Position numbers and translations under genes: made by a program. A stretch of 64,000 nucleotides of DNA from Cucumis sativus (taxonomy: Eukaryota > Streptophyta > Magnoliopsida > Cucurbitales > Cucurbitaceae): the NCBI RefSeq assembly GCF_000004075.3, contig NC_026655.2:1178001-1242000 (forward strand), written 5' to 3'. Of the stretch, positions 1 to 13,900 are shown one piece after another. The notes under the pieces are model-generated. The model did not search any database, had not been told where the DNA came from, and worked only from the letters and a program-made list of their open reading frames with translations. How positions within the stretch are numbered: the first letter of the stretch is position 1; every line of letters begins with the position of its first letter.

Positions 1-625
1 ATAAAAATGAGACTACCGCTCAAAATACAAGATGATTATACAAAGAACAGAAAATGTATAATTTAGGGATCGGTAGGCACACCTAGGCGTCTCAACTAGG
101 TTGACACCCCTTTAGCACCCTCATCATCTCCAAAATAAATACCCAACTCTAGGTATACTAATTTTGATAAATACTCCAATAGTTTTATAAAAGTAAATTT
201 GGTGCTTTCTTTCTCTCGTCCATAAGTGCAGCTCCAGGTATATATGAGTATTAATGCAACTTTGAGGAGATGAAGTGATTCTCTTTTTTTCTTTTCATTA
301 TTGAAAAAACGGCTTGAAATATTATTTTGGCATTTAATATTACTCAATTCTTTTATTTCTTTTTATTATGTAGTGAAGTGACAAATGGCTTAATCATAGT
401 GGATTGTGGCAGCACAGTCACTCTGCCAATTACAATAAAAATTCTACCCATAACATATCATCTCTCATTAACATGTAAAAGCTTTATATTTAACACATCT
501 ATGAAGATATTACTAATTCCAATCTTCCTCTACCCTTCTCTTTTTCTCATATATCTGAGGTGTATCATTTATTTTGCAATGTTTAAGTTCGTTTTTAGCT
601 TTGTCAACGGTGTTTTCATTTGAAG
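1..625 (+). other. Probable intron of the NAGLU gene
   Basis: No exon-like stretch is visible. The sequence is AT-rich, and the segment ends in a pyrimidine-containing stretch and an AG at 624-625 that opens the first recognisable NAGLU exon. Upstream exons are presumably left of the window. An open frame at 327-623 has no familiar protein character and reads as intron. Confidence 0.6.
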
Positions 626-3005
626 GTCGGTGTAGGAATGTCCATGGAAGGAATTGAACAGAATCCTGTTGTCTACGATCTTATGTCTGAAATGGCTTTT
701 CAACACAACAAAGTTGATGTCAAGGTACAAATGTTTTACAATTATTTTTAAAATATAATGGCCCATTTGCTTCATTGCCAGTTGTATTCATGCTCCATGT
801 GTGGAAAGCTGACAAGTGACATTGCATAGATTTAATCGAATATACGGAAGGGTCCATCATATGAAAAGGATAGTGAGATCATTTCTTTTCTGCCGTGCAT
901 ATGTTCACATCCTGGCTAATGCCAATGTGGTTTTATTTTCCAAGTTGATTTCACAACTAGTTCTGTTGATGTCTTGCATGCAATGCATTATGAGAAGGAA
1001 CTGACAGATGCGAAAGATAGAAAATGTTTCATAATAAATTCCATACAATTCATGAACAATCACCACAAGTTCTATGTAAAGTATCTAAGCATGGAAGAGA
1101 GCTGAGATCTATATGGAGATTAGAAATACCTGGAGCTATTATATAGATCAACTAACTTGCGAAGTTACATGAATTAAGCAATCTTCCTCAACTAACCAAA
1201 TATAGGCAATCTTCTTTGCCAACAAATATAGGCAACTTCCTAAGCTATGCTCTACTATAATAGTAAGTATATGTTTTTTCTCCACCGACCATACTGATGT
1301 AGACGAAGCCCATAGGTCAATAATTAAGGCCATTTGCTTATTAAATAGCTAAGATATAATTTTCGTTTGATTCGTTACCCAAATATGAAATAATTGTTAA
1401 CTTCATTGCAAATCATTCCAACAATAGAAAATTTCTTTTCTAGTTCAACAATTTCAGGTTTGTTCATAACATCTTGGCCAACATACTGCACACTTTCCCC
1501 ATGATTTCTGAATTTTAGCTCTATCACTTTCTATTTTAAAGTTTATTTTTCTCCAATAGAATTTATTTTCATGATAGATTTTGCGCAATTGTGTTTATAG
1601 AAAATTTTGTTCCCATCAATTAAAATTTGTAAAATACTATCCTTTTATTTCCAGAAATGGCTTCCTCAGTATTCAGTCAGGCGTTATGGTCATTTAGTCC
1701 CTTCAATACAAGATGCCTGGGATGTATTATATCACACCGTCTACAACTGCACTGACGGTGCCAATGTAAGTATGAAAAAAACTGTGATGGCCATTCAACC
1801 TTTTCTTCTCTTTTGGTACTTCTACGACTAGTGTTTCCTGTCTTGTTGCTTTCAAATGGTCATCGCCGTTCTCCCTTCGTCTATTGTGTTAAAAAATGTT
1901 ATGCTAACATATGTCTGTCACTATGGAAAGGACAAAAACAGGGATGTAATTGTGGCATTTCCTGATGTTGATCCATCGGCAATCTTAGTATTACCCGAGG
2001 GGTCCAACCGACATGGGAACTTGGACTCAAGCGTGGATCGCCTCCAGGATGCAACGTTTGATCGACCTCATCTTTGGTATCCTACTTCTGAAGTAATTAG
2101 TGCACTCAAGCTTTTCATTGCTGGTGGCGATCAACTCTCTAGTAGCAACACTTACAGGTTGACTCACGAATTTAAAATATCTCATCATTTACTTGAAACC
2201 TATAGAGATATCGAATATCGTCCTTTTCTCTATGTTGAAGTCTAGATTATTGAATTGGCATTTGTCACCACTCTTAGGTATGACCTTGTAGATTTGACCA
2301 GGCAAGCTCTAGCCAAATACTCGAATGAACTGTTCTTTAGAATTGTCAAGGCATATCAGTTACATGATGTACAGACAATGGCCAGCTTAAGCCAAGAGTT
2401 CCTTGAACTTGTCAATGATATTGACACATTATTGGCTTGTCACGAGGGATTTCTTTTGGGACCTTGGCTACAAAGCGCCAAACAACTCGCCCGAAGTGAA
2501 GAGGAGGAAAAACAGGTTCAATTCAAGTCCATTCTACCAATTATGAGAAAATTATACTAATAACATCCGAATTCTGACTCATCTCAAATTACAGTATGAA
2601 TGGAATGCAAGAACTCAAATAACCATGTGGTTTGACAACACAGAGGAAGAAGCAAGTTTGCTTCGTGATTATGGTAGTGATTATTATAATTTATCATTGA
2701 GATTAGGCAATTGTACATTCAAATTTGACTTATTTAACCGCGACCCAGGAAACAAGTACTGGAGTGGACTCTTGGGCGATTATTACTGTCCTCGAGCTGC
2801 AATATACTTGAAGTTCTTGAAAGAAAGTTCGGAGAATGGATACAGATTTCCATTGAGTAATTGGAGGAGAGAGTGGATAAAACTAACAAATGATTGGCAA
2901 AGCAGCAGAAAGATTTACCCTGTGGAAAGCAATGGAGATGCACTTGACACATCCCACTGGCTATACAACAAGTACTTGCAAATACCTGAGAGCTCTGACC
3001 AATGA
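626..3005 (+). CDS. NAGLU: Alpha-N-acetylglucosaminidase (GH89), C-terminal part, 5' end outside window
   Basis: Six exons by eye: 626-724, 1655-1765, 1931-2157, 2278-2515, 2595-2673 and 2749-3005. Together they give 336 residues, against roughly 800 for a full plant enzyme, so the N-terminal half lies left of the window. Recognisable blocks include [51 protein letters not shown] and [15 protein letters not shown]; these match the C-terminal half of the family. GH89 enzymes remove terminal alpha-linked N-acetylglucosamine. The animal enzyme is lysosomal and degrades heparan sulfate; the Arabidopsis homologue CYL1 is needed for reproduction. A vacuolar or secreted role here is inferred. The 75-nt intron at 2674-2748 is a multiple of three without an in-frame stop, so its retention would insert 25 residues. 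The stop at 3003-3005 is near the usual end of the family. Confidence 0.93.
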
Positions 3006-6000
3006 ATCAGGCAAGTTATCCTGCTAGCAACTAAGATTTGAATGTTGCATAATGTTTATTTTGCATATTTTAATTCCTCTCCTGTTTTCTGTTTCGTGTT
3101 TGAACTAGTATTATTATTTCGCAGGTTTACAACCTCCTTTTCCTTCTACACAAATGGCCAACGACACAATTTATCTCCCGGTAATGCAAAACCATTTCTT
3201 TTTGTCTTTTAAATAGTATCATTGAGTTTCTTGTGAACGTTAAGCTTATTGTGTCATTTCCAATCCGAACATAATTTAACAGATAAGACATCAACTATCA
3301 TGAATCTGTTGACCTAAACAAAATATATTTAATTATGATCCCAGCTCTTTGTATTTAAGAAAACAAACTATTCATTCGCTTTAGCAAAAAGAAAAGAAAA
3401 GTATATCATCCTATATTTTTGGTTTAAATATGGTTTTTGGTCTTTAACTATCACCTCTTGGTAAAAAAGGAGTCATGATCTTAATAACTAACTAAGAGAA
3501 AATATTGTTTCGGTGAAAGTTTTTTTATTTGTTTTCCATCTCATTCGTGATTCTTTTGAACATTTATGGCCTTTTGGAACAAAAATTAACTAAGATTATA
3601 ATCACATTTTGCTAAGTAAATATTATTTAAAAATCTCCAATTAGCTATAGTAAACATATTTCAAAAACTTTATTATTTTTTTTTATAGTTTTTACTATTT
3701 GACATTATCATTTTTTAATTCTTTACTACAGATTTTTCTATTTTCTTATCAAACTGAAATAGTTTATACACCAAACACATATTATTATAACTCAATTAAT
3801 ACGTACCTCAAACACAAACTATTCTAATTTAAGTATAATAGTCTAGAACTCCTGGTCTTGTAACTAAAATTATAAAGTATGTATTATATGTAATAACAGG
3901 GAAGATGACAGCATCTAAAATCCTTTTTCTAAAGGGAAAACGAAGACTAAAGTTAAAATTCTGAAGGTTGAAAAGTCAAACTTTGCCATCCAAACTGTGG
4001 CTTTTTGGCCTGTACTTGCTTGACTAGTAACTACTATTATATTTAAACATCCAACTGTTGTTTTCCTTTTTGCATAATTATAATTGTATGCAATATTTTT
4101 TCAATTTGTTCCTTGTTCAAGGCGTTGATTTGAAAAGATTAAATTAAAATGTATGATAGATAGATAGATCATCACTTTGTTTCCAAGAAATAGCCAAATA
4201 AAACCTCATTATATTTGGCGTAGGCGGTGACCGATACTTTGGTAAGGTTTGGCCGTCGTTAGTTATTGACTTTATATGCTTTGGAACCTTCTTGAATCTC
4301 CATTATCTTATACCAACCTGAACCAACAAATATCACTTTTAACTCTCTTTTTCTTTTTATTAAAATATTATTTTAGCTTAGTGATTTAAAGTTAATTTTT
4401 AACAAAATTGGTTTAAATGTTAAGTTATTAAAATGAGTAAAACAATTTTAAATTCTATCGATGATGTATATTGTTATATTTGGTAACTATTTTAGCTTAT
4501 CCTTTTTTAAAACATTTGTTGGTAAATCCATCAAATAGAAAACACTACTCGATTTGACACAATATAAAATAGTTTGTAGATATAACAAACTTAGACTCTA
4601 ATATCCTTGTTGCTAATAAGAATGTATTACTAGTAGAGGTCTTTGTGATACTATGCATTTGATTACTTCCAACTCTAAAAGTGATTAACCAATGAAATTA
4701 TCTTTCTTCCTCAATCGTACAACATTTTAAAATGAAAATCATGACGGTTCATACTAACTTACACAATATTTAATAGGTTAACTCACCATTAAAAATTTTG
4801 GGGGTGAAAAATATAACGTATTGGATAAGACTAATGAATTGTCCATCAATTTGGTAGAAAGCTAAAGTAAGCCAAAAATTAAATAACGCATAGATTTAAT
4901 ACTATTTTTAGAGCGAATGACTCAATTTTGAAAATCTCATAGCCAAAAGCCAGATAGGTTTTAAATTGATTATAAGGTATATCTACTCATACATCCATAA
5001 AAACAATATTCAAGTTTTTTTTTTTGCAAATGTATTTTATTAAATGCTGAGATAGGGATTTGAATCCAGAACCTCCAGTTGAGTTAAGTTCACGTTGGCA
5101 ACAATATTCAAATTTAATTTGTTGATATCCAAAAAAAAAAAAAAAACACTTGCGCACATGCAATAATGGGTTAAAGTATTGTTTTGAACTCGGACTTCAT
5201 GCTTTTAATTTGATTGTATTTAGTTCATGCATTGTCTACATTAGTTTCTATCTTTTGAATAAATCTTAAATTTAATCATTTTACATTTTGTTGAGGTTAA
5301 ATTCAATGAAATTACTAAAACAAAACTATTGCGCTTGCCTATCGCCTTCTTACTAACTCGTTTTCCTCTCTACTCTCTTCCTTTCTCTCGTGATCTCGCT
5401 CTCCACCCATTGGTCTAGCTATTCACCAATAAATCCTTGATAATAAGAGCAAGTTGAAGTCGTTAGTTGGAGTATCAACATTTTTAAATTTCATTAAGGA
5501 CGGAAAAATCATTTTCATACCTGCATCATTTAATTAATTAATTGTTATGAATAGTACACACAAAAATTAATCATAAAATATATTAAAAATTTCCAATTTA
5601 CTCTAGAAAATTGAATGAAATTTTGCTATATTTTATAATATCTCTTATATAATATTTAAAATATTATTATATATATATATATTTAAAAAAAAATAGAAAA
5701 AACCAACCAATTATTTACACTCCTACAAAAACTCAAGATTTATTATGAACCGTAAATATTTCGATGAAATTGTATCAGATGACAAAAACATTTTTAAAAA
5801 AATATTTCATGACACCTGTTTTTTTATATTTAAAATATGACAAATAATCATTGATATCATACACTCTTAAATTTGTTATTTTTACCCTAAAGAAAATATA
5901 AATTTTTGTTTAATTTGTTATAATAAAAGAGAATTTTCGTGGGAGGTGACCTTACGTGTCCAAACAGCTTAAAGGAAAAGAACACAATATTTGTATGACT

Positions 6001-6056
6001 TTTCAATCACAATCCACACCTCATTCTTCCCTCTCTTTGAATCACTTCTCACGCTC
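3006..6056. other. AT-rich intergenic spacer
   Basis: No gene is supported. The first part probably holds NAGLU 3' UTR; a short GT/AG-flanked piece at about 3125-3180 could be an untranslated exon. Around 5040-5105, on the minus strand, there is a decayed tRNA-like segment with a box-B-like core (GATTCAAATCC). Positions 5755-5885 resemble the third dispersed repeat family seen again at 42.5, 45.4 and 48.8 kb. Poly-A/T runs are frequent. Confidence 0.6.
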
Positions 6057-6064
6057 TATAAATA
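6057..6064 (+). promoter_or_regulatory. TATA box of the 84-aa protein gene
   Basis: TATAAATA lies 67 nt upstream of the ATG at 6131. The interval is a pyrimidine-rich CT/TTC leader typical of strongly expressed plant genes. A transcription start near 6090 is inferred. Confidence 0.7.
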
Positions 6065-6130
6065 AATACCCATTCCCTCTCACATTCTTTCATCCTTTCA
6101 TTTCTTCTTCTTCATCTTCAATCCAAATCC

Positions 6131-6385
6131 ATGGCTGCAGGCAACAACACCTCCTACGATTGGGCCGACCAGTGGGACTACAGCGACTCCACCGACGTAG
6201 TCTCGGATAACAAGAAGAAGACCGGCGGTGGAAATAGTTCGGCCAAGTATAAGCAGAAGGTCGGGGAAGGGCTTGGCAAGACCAAATCTGTGGCTTCTAA
6301 TGGCGTCAAAAAGGTTAAAGAAGGAACCTCCCTTGGTTTCCAATGGATTAAAGAGAAATATAATAAAACTGCTCATAAGAAGTAG
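6131..6385 (+). CDS. Small basic plant-specific protein of unknown function (84 aa)
   Basis: A single-exon ORF starts at an ATG in good context (ATCCATGGCT) and ends with TAG. The protein is hydrophilic. Its N-terminal third is acidic and aromatic (SYDWADQWDYSD); the remainder is Lys/Gly/Ser-rich (KYKQKVGEGLGKTKSVASNG, then GVKKVKEGTSLGFQWIKEKY) and ends in KK. There is no signal peptide or membrane segment. I recognise the pattern of a small conserved plant family with an N-terminal WADQWD-like motif and a C-terminal GxxWIKxKY motif, but no established function. A clear TATA box and CT-rich leader support expression. It lies next to ALDH10, and a small uncharacterised gene sits beside ALDH10 in Arabidopsis as well; whether the two are orthologous is not verified. 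Confidence 0.85.
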   Translation: MAAGNNTSYDWADQWDYSDSTDVVSDNKKKTGGGNSSAKYKQKVGEGLGKTKSVASNGVKKVKEGTSLGFQWIKEKYNKTAHKK

Positions 6386-9300
6386 AATATTCATCCATTC
6401 TTTTTAATTAGTTTCTCTCTCTAGATCTCTGTAGCTGCTTTCATTTTGATTATTATCTTTGAGTTCTCTGTATCTTTTTTCTGTTTGGTTATACAGATGC
6501 ATATATATGTATGTACACAATAGATTGTTATTATTCTTTTGTTAATATGATTTCATTTTATCTCTGTTTTCTCTTGATTTTGATTTCCTTTTCGATTCGA
6601 TTGTTCGATTATTCTTGATCTCCAATTCTCCATTTCTCGGTTTCTTCGGACTATATTAGGTCAAATTCTTTCAGAGAAATTGATACACTCCCCATGTAAT
6701 TTGGAAGAGAAAAAATCGGTTTGGATCCTTAATTCAACTTACTAAATCATTTATATTTGATGCAATTACGAAGAACGTATTTCATGAAGGAAAAAAAAAA
6801 AAAAAGTCTAGTTTTCAATTTTTTTCAATCGACTTGATATCTTAGATGTAAAAGTCGAAGGAAGAAACTAGAAAATTATGGAAAGTTTGAGGTGAAAGTT
6901 GATGTAATTTAGAAGGGTAAGTATATATATATCAAAACTAACTTTCTCTTCTTTAGTTTTCATTTGTGGGAAATGAGATTGTAAATTGTCAACTTATCTA
7001 ATAAATATAATAAGCCATGTTTGAATGAACTAATTAACTATTCATTTTCATACCACATTTAAAGTCCATTGATACCAAAATGAAAAGAGTTATAAACTCT
7101 ATTGATATATATTAATTAATGTAAAGATGACAAGACACATAACATATATATATATATAGCTATAGCTATCTAGTTGAGGGTAAACTCTTTACATGTTGTT
7201 TGAATAAGTATATTGAAGTAATTGAGTTGGCAATAGTTAGCATGCAATCTCTTAAACCCTCTTACAACTTGTTTTAGTAGTGTTAAAAGTGTTTTAATAA
7301 GTGTTTAAAAACTTGGTTTCTTGTTCCCTTAGTTTTTGTATTCAATAAATAAATATATATATTTATAATACAAAATTTGAATCTTTAACTCGATCTTACT
7401 AGTAAAGATTCATTATGGTAACATTGATTTGTTGTTTATACGTTTTTTTAAGTGTCAAGAAAGTGAGTTATGTTCGATTAGTTTGATGGTTGCGTACAAC
7501 ACTTTGTAATTACATTACCCAATTCAACAATCTAGTTATAGTCATAATTTATTTGTTATCAAAGGTTCTCCAAATTATCCGAAAATATCCTTACTTTCTC
7601 ATTGCTCACTCTTTTCATGGACTTACCACTTTCTTATTCAAAATAATTTAGTACAAGGTAACTTTAAAAAAATATAACAAAATCTATCGATGATAAACTT
7701 TTATCATTGATGAACTTTGACATATTCTTTTATATATTTGCAATGTTATTTTAAAAACATTAGTACAATTGTTATAGTGGGAGTTTGTAAAAATAACAAA
7801 ATAATTTATAATAATAAATATCATGTCACTTATATTTTCATTATCATTATCGTCATACTATTATTTGATTATCGTCTGATTACCATTATACTTGTCAAAT
7901 TTGTAATATGAAAATAAAAAAAAATGTTATAAACAGTTTTTTTCTATTACTATTTTTTTTTGTGGGGGTCGTATAATGCAATTTCCTTGTTATATTTACT
8001 TAACTATCAAAGTGGGTAGTGGATTATCAACTGGGTAATGGATCCTCCCTCAATTATGGAGTGGGCCGATAAGCCCAATTTTGGTGCGCATATCCAACCC
8101 AACCTCCTCAAATGTCCCTTCCACCTTTTTATTGGAAGAATTAATAAATTATGTCAATTTGTTTTTCTTCTTCTTCTTCTTTTTTTTAAGTATCTATATT
8201 TGTAGTACCAGACTAGAATTTGGACTAAAGAAATTACCTAATTTGCTCGTACTTCAATAATGAATTTGTGGAAGTTTGAAGTGAGACGAAGTAATACTCT
8301 TCCCACTAATTTGAGGAAGAAAATAAATAAAGTAAAGTTGACATTTATTTCAAACTAAACATAACATTTATTAAGTTGAAAATATTGAAATTTTAGATGA
8401 GTGGTGTTTTTGTATAATTAACCAACTTTAAACTTTAGAGAAAAAAAAAAGGTAATTCTTTGTGGTTTAAATTAATTTTTAGTATATCATACAAAACTAA
8501 TATTTTCGAATTAGATAATGAAATAAACAACCAAGTACAAATTTTCAATTAAATTAAAATTAAAGAAAAAATGTTGTTTATTTATTTTAATATCAATTCA
8601 ATTAAAATAAATAAATAAATACAAAGATTGTGATGGAAGTTGGTGGGCCTACGAGGTGAGTTGTCACTCCCACGTGCCGTCAAAGATATTATTCATTTGA
8701 TGATATAATTTCTTTTATTTTTGGTTATGAAGAATTTTCAAAAATAGTAAAATTTTACAAATTATTTACATAGTAAATTCTATCAAATTCTCATTAGCTT
8801 TAAATATTTTAATTTACTTTTCCATTTAAAAAATATTCATAAAAAACCTATTTAATTTGATTAGAGTTAATATTAACACTAATTAAATCAACTTTTATTT
8901 TTTAAAATATAAAAATAAATTAAAATATTTACAAATTATAGCAAAATTTTAAATTTTATCGATGTTAAATTTTTATTACTGTCACTGATATACTATCAAT
9001 ATCTATTATTGATACAATTCGACAATTTTAATTATAATTTAATAGATAAAAATAAAGGCATATTGTTAGATAATTATCGAATTTGAATGTTTGATATCTT
9101 AGGCATAGAATTCTTGAACTAAAAGGATAAAAATAAAAGCTTTAGGGAAAAAGTAGTTAGATGCACCCACGAGTGATGAAATTTTAAAATATAAAATAAA
9201 TAACCAAATTTAGATTCTCATATAAAAGGTAATGCTTGTCAATCAAAATAAAAGCTTTAATTCATATTCATTTACTTTTCAATCCTTGTGTTTCACAAGT

Positions 9301-10921
9301 GAACCTGGGTTGATTGAAAATTAGTTTTTCCACCAAAATATGCCACTAACATGATTATAGCTGCAAACCCATTCCAACTATGTTATAATGCATTCACTAT
9401 ATGCAACAAAAAAACGTTAAAGGAGAGATTAGAGATAAAATCAACCTAAATCAAATTTTATAGAAATACTTTTCTTAAAAAGAAAAACAACCATAGCATG
9501 CTTGCTTCATTGTCTAACTTTATATATATATATGTGTGTAAAGAAATATATCTAAATGAGTAATTTAATTCTTTTTTAGAAAAATAAGATTAGGGATATT
9601 TTTGGGTGATTGTGAACCATCTCAACATGTTGATTTTATATAATAAAGTAATGTATAATATGTGAGGTGTAAGAGATTTCTTTGTTGGACCAATATCTCT
9701 ATCTTAACGTGGCCCTATTTTATTTATTTATTTTTAATTACATTTTTTGATTTTTTCTTTATTAATAAAACATTTTAGTAACTTGGTTTTCTTCTCCAAT
9801 TATTCAAATATTTTATATTCACATGAATTATAAAAACTACAATATAATATTTGATATAACATTTATAAAATTACGTCTAATTAGTTCTATCTTTTAGTAG
9901 TTAGTTTTGTTAAGTGGGGTGTAAATTTATTGTTCGAAAACTCAATTTTCATCATTTTATGAGTTCAATTTATATAATTACCGGTCCATTTTTAACACCT
10001 TAAAATTAAATTATTGTATTTAAAAATTTAAGATGGTAATTACAACCACTACCATATTTTTAGAGTCATTTTTACAATTTACTGATTTTATTTTTATTTT
10101 AGATATGATCATTTTCACATACAAAAAAAAGAAAAACCTTTTACTCCAAAAAAAATCCCACTTGTTTCAAACTTTCTCTTTTTGGAATGGAATATTTACG
10201 GAATCCCCATGAATAGGATCAAACCTTATTCCATGGTATTTACATGAGATTCCTCTTTCTTATTCTTAAGCAAGTCCCCGAGAGGGCTTGGCTTAGTTGA
10301 TCCATGATTTATGTTTCGTCTTTCGTTTCGTTTTCGTTTGTTTCGAGAAATATATCGATCAATTCCGATTCTTTCTTTTTCTATTGATTCTTTTCAAGAC
10401 ATAGCGAAATCTATTAAACTCTTCCAATCACATTTTAGTTTTTTTGTTTGGAGTATCGTAAAAAACAGTAAATTTAACAAAATATTTATAAACTATGACA
10501 AAATTTTATATTATATTAATAACAAACATTTGATAGACACCGATATTATTATATTTGTGATATTGATAACAATGGTAAAAGTCTATCAATTTCTATCATT
10601 TACACTATCTAAAAAATTTGCTATAGGTTCACACTCTTTGAATTTATTTTTAAATTTTTTTAAATGTCCATTTTTTTCAAATTTTTTTATATTCGTAGTA
10701 ATTATCTTAATCGGAAATATTAATTTTCAACGATTTGTGACGGGTAGGGGTAAAATAGTAAATTCATGGACGAAATTCAGAAAGAGAAAAAAAAAGTACG
10801 GAGAAAAAAAAATCCGCAAAAGTAGTTCAGAACTTTAGCATAGTTGAGTATTTAAATCGATCATCTCATTTCCCGAACCTTCACTACTTTGAAGTTTGAA
10901 GAAGACAAGAGCTCTGCAGTA
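6386..10921. other. AT-rich spacer upstream of ALDH10
   Basis: No coding gene is supported. It holds the 3' UTR of the small gene (with ATATAT runs) and long A/T-rich tracts. Partial copies of the dispersed palindromic repeat family lie at about 7640-7735, 8925-9040 and 10450-10640. Segment 10130-10440 is less AT-rich than its surroundings and could be an inserted fragment of other origin. A CACGTG core lies near 8672. The open frame at 10311-10838 overlaps the repeat and is not considered a gene. Confidence 0.55.
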
Positions 10922-13900
10922 ATGGCGATTTCCATTCCCACCCGGCAGCTATTCATCGACGGCGAGTGGAGGGAACCAGTTCTCAAGAAACGCATCCCCG
11001 TCATCAACCCCACTACTGAAGAAACAATCGGTCTCTTCTTCTCTTTTCTTTTACTAATTATGATTGTTCATTAATTTGCTTTGGGGATCAGAAGATAAGA
11101 CGATAGGAAGTTGTAAGTTGTTTGAGAATGGATTGTTTATAAGTGGGTTGAGTCTTACTTTTGTGTTACTTGACCAAATATGCTTCAGGATCTATTCCTG
11201 CTGCTACTGCTGAAGATGTAGAGTTAGCTGTTGATGCTGCTAGAAAAGCGCTGGCGAGGAATAAAGGCAAAGATTGGCGCTCTGCTTCGGGGGCTGTACG
11301 TGCCAAGTATTTGCGTGCTATTGCTGCCAAGGTCGGTGGGTTACATGGATGTCTTACTTTTATTTGATTGTGATTTGCTCTCTGTTTTCCTATTGGACTG
11401 ATGCTAAGGATCTTTGATGCTTTTGTTATTTGTGTATGATTTTAGTGGATTGAACCCATGAATTGGTTTCTGATGCGAATCTATAAAAAGTGAGAAATAT
11501 GGTGCCATCCATCTTCCCGTTATAGTTCATGGAAAAATCAGATATTAGGATGGAACCGTTTTATAGCTCTATATCTCGTCTTAGGAATGATACTTCATTG
11601 TAGTGAACTGCCCTAGCTTATTACAACATGGGGATTACTCACCTTGCACGAGTTCTATTTAAATTCATATTTATATTGTGAGAGTCGAAAAGTTTTAGTG
11701 ACTTTGGAAGTTATATCACGTATAAATTCAACTTTACTATCATGTTGAGGGATTCTTTTCTCCCATTGGATATGTTAAGCAGTTGGGTTGTTGTTGTTAT
11801 TATTATTTTGTTAAGTGTTAATGTCATCCATCCTGAACTCTGTTTGTTGTTTTCTCATAGATAACAGAGAGGAAATCGGAATTAGCAAAGCTTGAGGCAA
11901 TAGACTGTGGAAAACCTCTGGAAGAAGCTGCATGGGACATGGTATGGAAATTAATAAAAAGTTTAAAGATATGCATTGAATGTAACATTTTCATCACCAT
12001 CAATGTTTGTTGGTGTTGTACAGGACGATGTTGCTGGGTGCTTCGATTACTATGCAGATCTTGCTGAAGGATTGGATGCAAAGCAGAAAGCTCCTGTTGA
12101 TGTTCCCATGGATACATTCAAGAGCTATGTTCTAAAAGAACCTATTGGAGTTGTTGGGTTGATTACTCCCTGGTACTTGTTGCCTCTTACTGCTTTGATT
12201 CTTTTTTTAGTGGGGTTCTTTCTTGGCATAGCTTCTCAACTTTTGTTGGAATACTACACTTGTTATTATTTTTTAAATCATAGCCAATTACTGTCTCTCA
12301 ACTTTGAAACTGTTGATTCATTAACTTAAACATTAGGATATTAAATATTGCAATTTTTTCTTAAATATATATTACTTGGATTGATTTTTCAAATACAAGT
12401 AAATCTGTTGAGGTATTTGTTTAATTGTTATGTTTGTTCAACAAGTGTTTTATACATGTAGAACAAGGATTGAATGTTAGGTTGTCCAACATATGGTCCA
12501 ACAAGTCTCAAAATACTAGGACGTTCAATACTTGTTGATCGCAGATATGTTACCCAAACTTGAGTAACTCTGGTTCATAGTTTTCATTTTACCTTTAATT
12601 TGGACAAGAGTCATGCTTTGGGATGTTATTAGTTATTAACCTCCAGAGTCATATCTTGTTCTGCTCTCTTTTTTTGTTCTCTTTGTCTACCTTTATCATT
12701 GTTCTCAGTCTCTAGCATGGTGCTTATCTTAATTTTTGATAAGCTTTAAACTTTGCTGATGTCTATCTTTTATTGAAGGAACTATCCTCTATTGATGTGT
12801 GCATGGAAAGTTGCACCTGCCTTGGCTGCTGGATGTGCTGCAATTTTGAAGCCATCAGAACTTGCATCTGTGTAAGTGATTATGGATTTTATGAACTTTA
12901 TTTATTGTGATTTTTTAAAAAATGTTGTTACACAATACCTTTTTTTGGGCAGCACCTCTTTGGAACTGGCCGAAATATGTAAAGATGTTGGTCTTCCATC
13001 TGGAATTTTGAATGTTCTGACAGGATACGGCCCTGAAGCTGGTGCTCCTCTAGCATCTCATCCTCATGTCGACAAGGTATCGCTATCTCTATTGGCATCT
13101 ACTTGTATCCTTAAGGATAAATTGTTGTCTAACTAAAAAAGAGAATACTTGATGATAGGTTGCATTTACTGGGAGTAGTGCTACTGGAAGCAAGATTATG
13201 GCATCAGCTGCTCAACTTGTCAAGGTTGAATTTCAGCACAGTATACATTTACATTTGATTAGTAGAAGTTCTAAATTACCATTTGACTCACTTTCTCCTT
13301 GCCTGTTTTCTTTGGCAGCCTGTTACCATGGAACTTGGTGGAAAAAGTCCCATTGTTGTTTTTGATGATGTTGATCTTGACAAGGGTCAGTAACTTTAGA
13401 GCACATTTTTCTTATCATGGTCTTTAGTTTATCATGGTTGATAAAAGAAATTGCCCTTTGCAAAGCGAGCTACCTTGAAGCTTTTGAATTGGATCTGTGC
13501 TGTTTGTGGTTTTGATATTATTAACTGTTTTTCTTTTCCTATGATTTATAGCTGCCGAATGGGCAATATTTGGTTGCTTTTGGACAAATGGTCAGATTTG
13601 CAGTGCCACATCCCGTCTACTTGTACACGTATGTAGAAATCTAGATGTTTCTTACAGTATGAAATTAAGTATATTTATTTCTATCAAATACGATCATTCT
13701 CTCCTCCTAACTGTCCCATGGATATAGACACTTTATTTTTGGTAGTATCTTTTGGGTTCAATGGAGCAGACGATTTTGTCCTAACCCAGGAAAGGATAAT
13801 TGTGTTCAAGGCCATCTCGTAGAAAAATTTTCTGACTTAGTTAATAAGCTAAGCATTTTTATTCTTTCTTTTTCAAGTTTTATATTTGTTTCTTCTATCT

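Noticed and set aside
10311-10838. 175-codon open frame upstream of ALDH10
   Set aside because: It is dominated by Phe/Ile/Lys from AT-rich DNA, overlaps a palindromic repeat copy and a possible insert, and has no recognisable domain or splice structure.
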